A stretch of 64,000 nt of DNA. It comes from Lumbricus rubellus. Its lineage: Eukaryota; Annelida; Clitellata; Crassiclitellata; Lumbricidae. The notes below the pieces were generated by a model. It did not search any database, was not told where the DNA came from, and worked only from the letters and a program-made list of their open reading frames with translations. The DNA lies in contig OX243819.1 in the NCBI GenBank assembly GCA_945859605.1, positions 4,991,326-5,055,325 of the forward strand. The letters run 5' to 3'. Both the position numbers and the translations under genes were made by a program. Of the stretch, positions 61,372 to 64,000 are shown piece by piece (within the stretch, counting starts at the first letter, position 1; every line of letters starts with the position of its first letter).

Positions 61372-62099
61372 GGTGTAAAGGTTTCAAATTACCCCCTCCT
61401 AAACATTACCCCCCGGTAGCTTGAAACCGGTTTCAAATTACCCCCTAGGGGTAATCTGAAACCCGTTTCATCCTACCCCCGGTTTCAGGCTACCCCCTCC
61501 GAATTCCTAATGAATTCCGTATATCCAGCTTTCATTTCACCTACAGAGAACCTTCATCCAGCTTCCATTTCTCAAGCGTCGTTTTCGTCAATTTAGCTTC
61601 TACTTCACCTACAGATAACCTTCATCCAGCTTTCATTTCACCTACAGAGAACCCAGCTTCTATTTCACCTACAGAGAACCCTCATCCAGCTTCTATTTCA
61701 CCAACGAAGAACCTTCATCCAGCTTCCATTTCACAATTCTTTTCGCCAATGCATTTAACTAAGTGTTACACATAAAAAAACTCAGAAGCTGGATTGACGA
61801 AAACAACGTTTGAGAAATGGAAGCTGGATGAAGGTTCTCTGTAGGTGAAATGGAAGCCGGATTGACGAAAACAACGCTTGAGAAATGGAAGCTGGATGAA
61901 GGTTTTCTAGAGGTGAAATAGAAGCTGGATGAATGGATTATATGGGGGTAACCTGAAACCGTAGGGGCAGGATGAAACCGGTTTGAGATTACCCCCTAGG
62001 GTATTTTGAAACCGGCTTCAGATTACCGGGGGTAATCTGAAACCGGTTTCAAGTTACCGGGGGTAATGTTTAGGAGGGGGTAATTTGAAACCTTTACAC
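61372..62099. mobile_element. Foldback element C (GGTTTCAAATTACCCCC ends)
   Basis: Starts GGTGTAAAGGTTTCAAATTA and ends with its complement. The ends are multiple CCGGTTTCAAATTACCCC / GGGGTAATCTGAAACCGG words. The core is tandem CTTCATCCAGCTTCCATTTCACC on the left and the complement on the right, so the whole element is one long hairpin. A partial end lies at 385-440. It sits between the RT element and a LINE end. Confidence 0.75.
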
Positions 62100-62104
62100 C
62101 AGTC

Positions 62105-62545
62105 CTAAGCCCGGACAAAGGAGGAAGGTTTGCCAGATGGGTGGAGATACACTGGCAGAAAAAGACCAAGACCATAGAAATCCGCAAAAACCACGACACA
62201 AGTGACATAGCAACCCAGATGCTTCAAGGTGTCATGATGTGGAGCAGACATGCACAGGCCGGTCAGGACAGACCGGTGGAGAGAGTCGAAGGAGAGAGCA
62301 TACGTGGGCCACATACGGGCATTGACCCAGGTTGTCCTTCGTACCTCTCTCACAATATTCTCTTCAATCGGACAAGGTGGTCTAGCTGCTCCAAGATGTT
62401 AATGGTACATGTATGGAGCGGACCTGCTGACCGGACCAGTTGAAGCTGGGAAGCATGATGCGAGACAGACTCAGACAGAGAATGGCGTGGGACACCTACG
62501 GGTTGTTAACCCACGGATAACGATGATGATGATGACTGCTACTGC
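62105..62545 (+). mobile_element. LINE 3' end with (GAT)n tail, plus strand
   Basis: Complement of 32151-32560; encodes RWVEIHWQKKTKTIEI-like words near 62135 and ends GATAACGATGATGATGATGA. Only the 3' end is present. Confidence 0.65.
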
Positions 62546-62725
62546 TGCTGGTGGTGCTACTGCTGATACTGACACTGGTACTGCTCCTATTGCTACTGCT
62601 ACTACTGCTACTACTACTACTACTATACTACTACTACTACTACTACGACTACTACCACTACTATTACTGCTGCTGCTGCTATTGATACTACTAGCACTGC
62701 TGCTGCTGTTATTTTTTCATTCGCT
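62546..62725. repeat. Degenerate trinucleotide tract (ACT/GCT)
   Basis: Mixed CTACTGCTGCT / ACTACTACT units following the LINE tail. Confidence 0.85.
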
Positions 62726-62936
62726 CGAGGTAAAAATTTGAAACAGCATTATTCGAGCACACGAAACAGTTGCCTTGTCAAATAAAATATAGGCCTATAG
62801 AAAATAGTCGTCGCGAGATTATAATAGGCTTATAGGCCCTATTAATATAATTAACGAATATGGTATCAGCATCAACTGACTATCATTATTGCCAATGGTA
62901 GTCTGGATATTCATTCCCTTGGCCAGCAATTGGGCT

Positions 62937-63089
62937 CAGTGCCGTAGCCAGGAATTTCTGATGGAGGGCGGGGGGGTTATGGCCGGATGCTTGTTTTTTC
63001 GTATAATTGGACAAATAACCTTTTAAAAAACGTTTCTTCCTAAGCCAATGGGGGTTTATCCCCCACACCACAGTTGGCTACGCCACTGA
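62937..63089. mobile_element. MITE with CAGTGGCGTAGCCA-type ends
   Basis: Starts CAGTGCCGTAGCCAGGAATT and ends GTTGGCTACGCCACTG, imperfect inverted repeats around G/C-run sequence. Such ends are common in short non-autonomous DNA transposons. A half copy lies near 39180. Confidence 0.6.
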
Positions 63090-64000
63090 TTGGGCTTACG
63101 GACTTGAGGATTTAACAAGAATTCTGCTAAAAAGAGCCAAACATAACTTATTAATTCTGCCTCCAAGTTCCAACGATACATCCAATTTCGTTGCAAATTA
63201 AGACATTGACAATGCATCCACTGAAATATGAAGCCGCTCACATACATATTTTGTGGTCCGATCACACGCATTTAACCCTTTGGAAGTTACATTGTAGATA
63301 AAGCATTGGAATGTTTGTGGTGAGGTGGGGTATGACATTGTTAAAATGCGCCTTTGAGTGGATTTCTTGAAGGGGCGGTATATAAATCCTTGAAATGAAT
63401 GCCTACAAAGGCCAACATGTTGCAAGTTACAACTTTTACACCCCAAGGGATGAGATGAGTGACGTGGTTTCCAGGGCCGGATTAACAAATGTGGGGCCTT
63501 GTTCAATAAAGCTGTGGGGTCCCAACCTAGCCTACATAGGCTACATGTAATAGTAGCACGACAAAAAACGCACAAAACGTGTCGTATTCAACGACAATTA
63601 ATTCGTCTATTATTATTTCATTACTTCTATTTTTACAACATCAACATCTTTTAATGTTTCATGCAGTCCAGTATTAAAATATACATCTTTTACAGATTAA
63701 GAATATTAAAGTGATTCATGGTCAGACATTGTCTACTAACCAGAGCATAGCCAGGGCATTCATGTGATTGAATAAGTTAATTCGTAAAAACAGAGAGTAG
63801 GCTATAGGCTTTTGAGCCTACAATGTACCGGGTACTTGTACAATATAATTATAATGACGCCATTTCATAATGCGTCGCATAGCACTTGAGTTCCGATCAG
63901 GTAAGGTGTTCAGTATTTAAATAAACAATAAAACTTATAGCCCTTAATAGCATTTCTGTCAGATTTTAGCCTAATATCAATCTGCCTGGTAATGGAAAGT
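63090..64000. other. Right end of window, nothing recognised
   Basis: About 63350-63400 has GAGTGGATTTCTTGAAGGGGC and GGTATATAAATCCTTG, resembling the LINE/SINE 3' word GCGCTTTATAAATG. No gene supported. Confidence 0.4.

Overview
The window is metazoan nuclear DNA: phase-1 exons with GT/AG borders, long introns, long microsatellites and several classes of nested transposons. The over-represented word TAGGCCTA, the DEG/ENaC-type exons and the Ty3/gypsy element with a Ty1/copia-like pol order suggest a marine invertebrate, possibly a deuterostome such as an echinoderm or hemichordate. That placement is a low-confidence inference.

Host gene. About thirteen candidate plus-strand exons (1-318, 8454-8567, 30678-31022, 37464-37565, 39985-40148, 41257-41419, 42439-42795, 43012-, 43687-44001, 49605-50018, 50493-50588, 56417-56477, 57187-57305) can be chained with consistent splice phases. 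They encode repeated MAM-like extracellular modules, one kringle, and at the 3' side a cysteine-rich segment typical of the DEG/ENaC/ASIC (amiloride-sensitive channel) ectodomain. If they form one transcript, the gene is a mosaic MAM/kringle/DEG-ENaC protein. I do not know a precedent for this architecture.

Polinton. Positions 13680-28559 are a nearly complete Maverick/Polinton (adintovirus-like) element. It has AG...CT termini and a perfect 6-bp target duplication, AACGTA, and it sits inside an older mariner copy whose halves lie at 13394-13679 and 28560-28926. It encodes a C1q-headed fibre-like protein, an adenain-type protease, an HNH protein, protein-primed PolB, a SAP/NUMOD1 protein, a double-jelly-roll major capsid protein, small amphipathic virion-type proteins, a DUF8207-like protein, a dUTPase-fold protein, a penton-like protein and a packaging ATPase (all minus strand). 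A zinc-ribbon/PLA2 protein and a chromodomain integrase lie on the plus strand. PolB, one glycine-rich protein and the integrase start show single-base frame breaks. Nine minus-strand genes carry TTTAAA 14-21 nt before the ATG.

Other mobile DNA. There are four mariner/Tc1 elements with long inverted repeats, one split by a solo LTR. CR1/L2-type LINEs occur at 5.3, 8.7-12.7 (nested) and 48.1-49.4 kb. A LINE with an apurinic-type endonuclease is split at 33.2-36.9 kb, and an R2/HERO-like RT with a restriction-like endonuclease lies at 58.9-61.2 kb. A young Ty3/gypsy deletion derivative with apparently identical 520-bp LTRs spans 50632-55838. tRNA-derived SINEs, a MITE with perfect 28-bp ends, and three foldback elements that share a core but have different terminal words complete the picture.

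How it fits together. The 22-kb intron between exons at 8.5 and 30.7 kb has grown by stacked insertions: a LINE into a LINE, the Polinton into a mariner, and a SINE into the Polinton ends. Apart from the mosaic gene exons and a few unplaced ORFs, essentially everything recognised here is mobile or repetitive.
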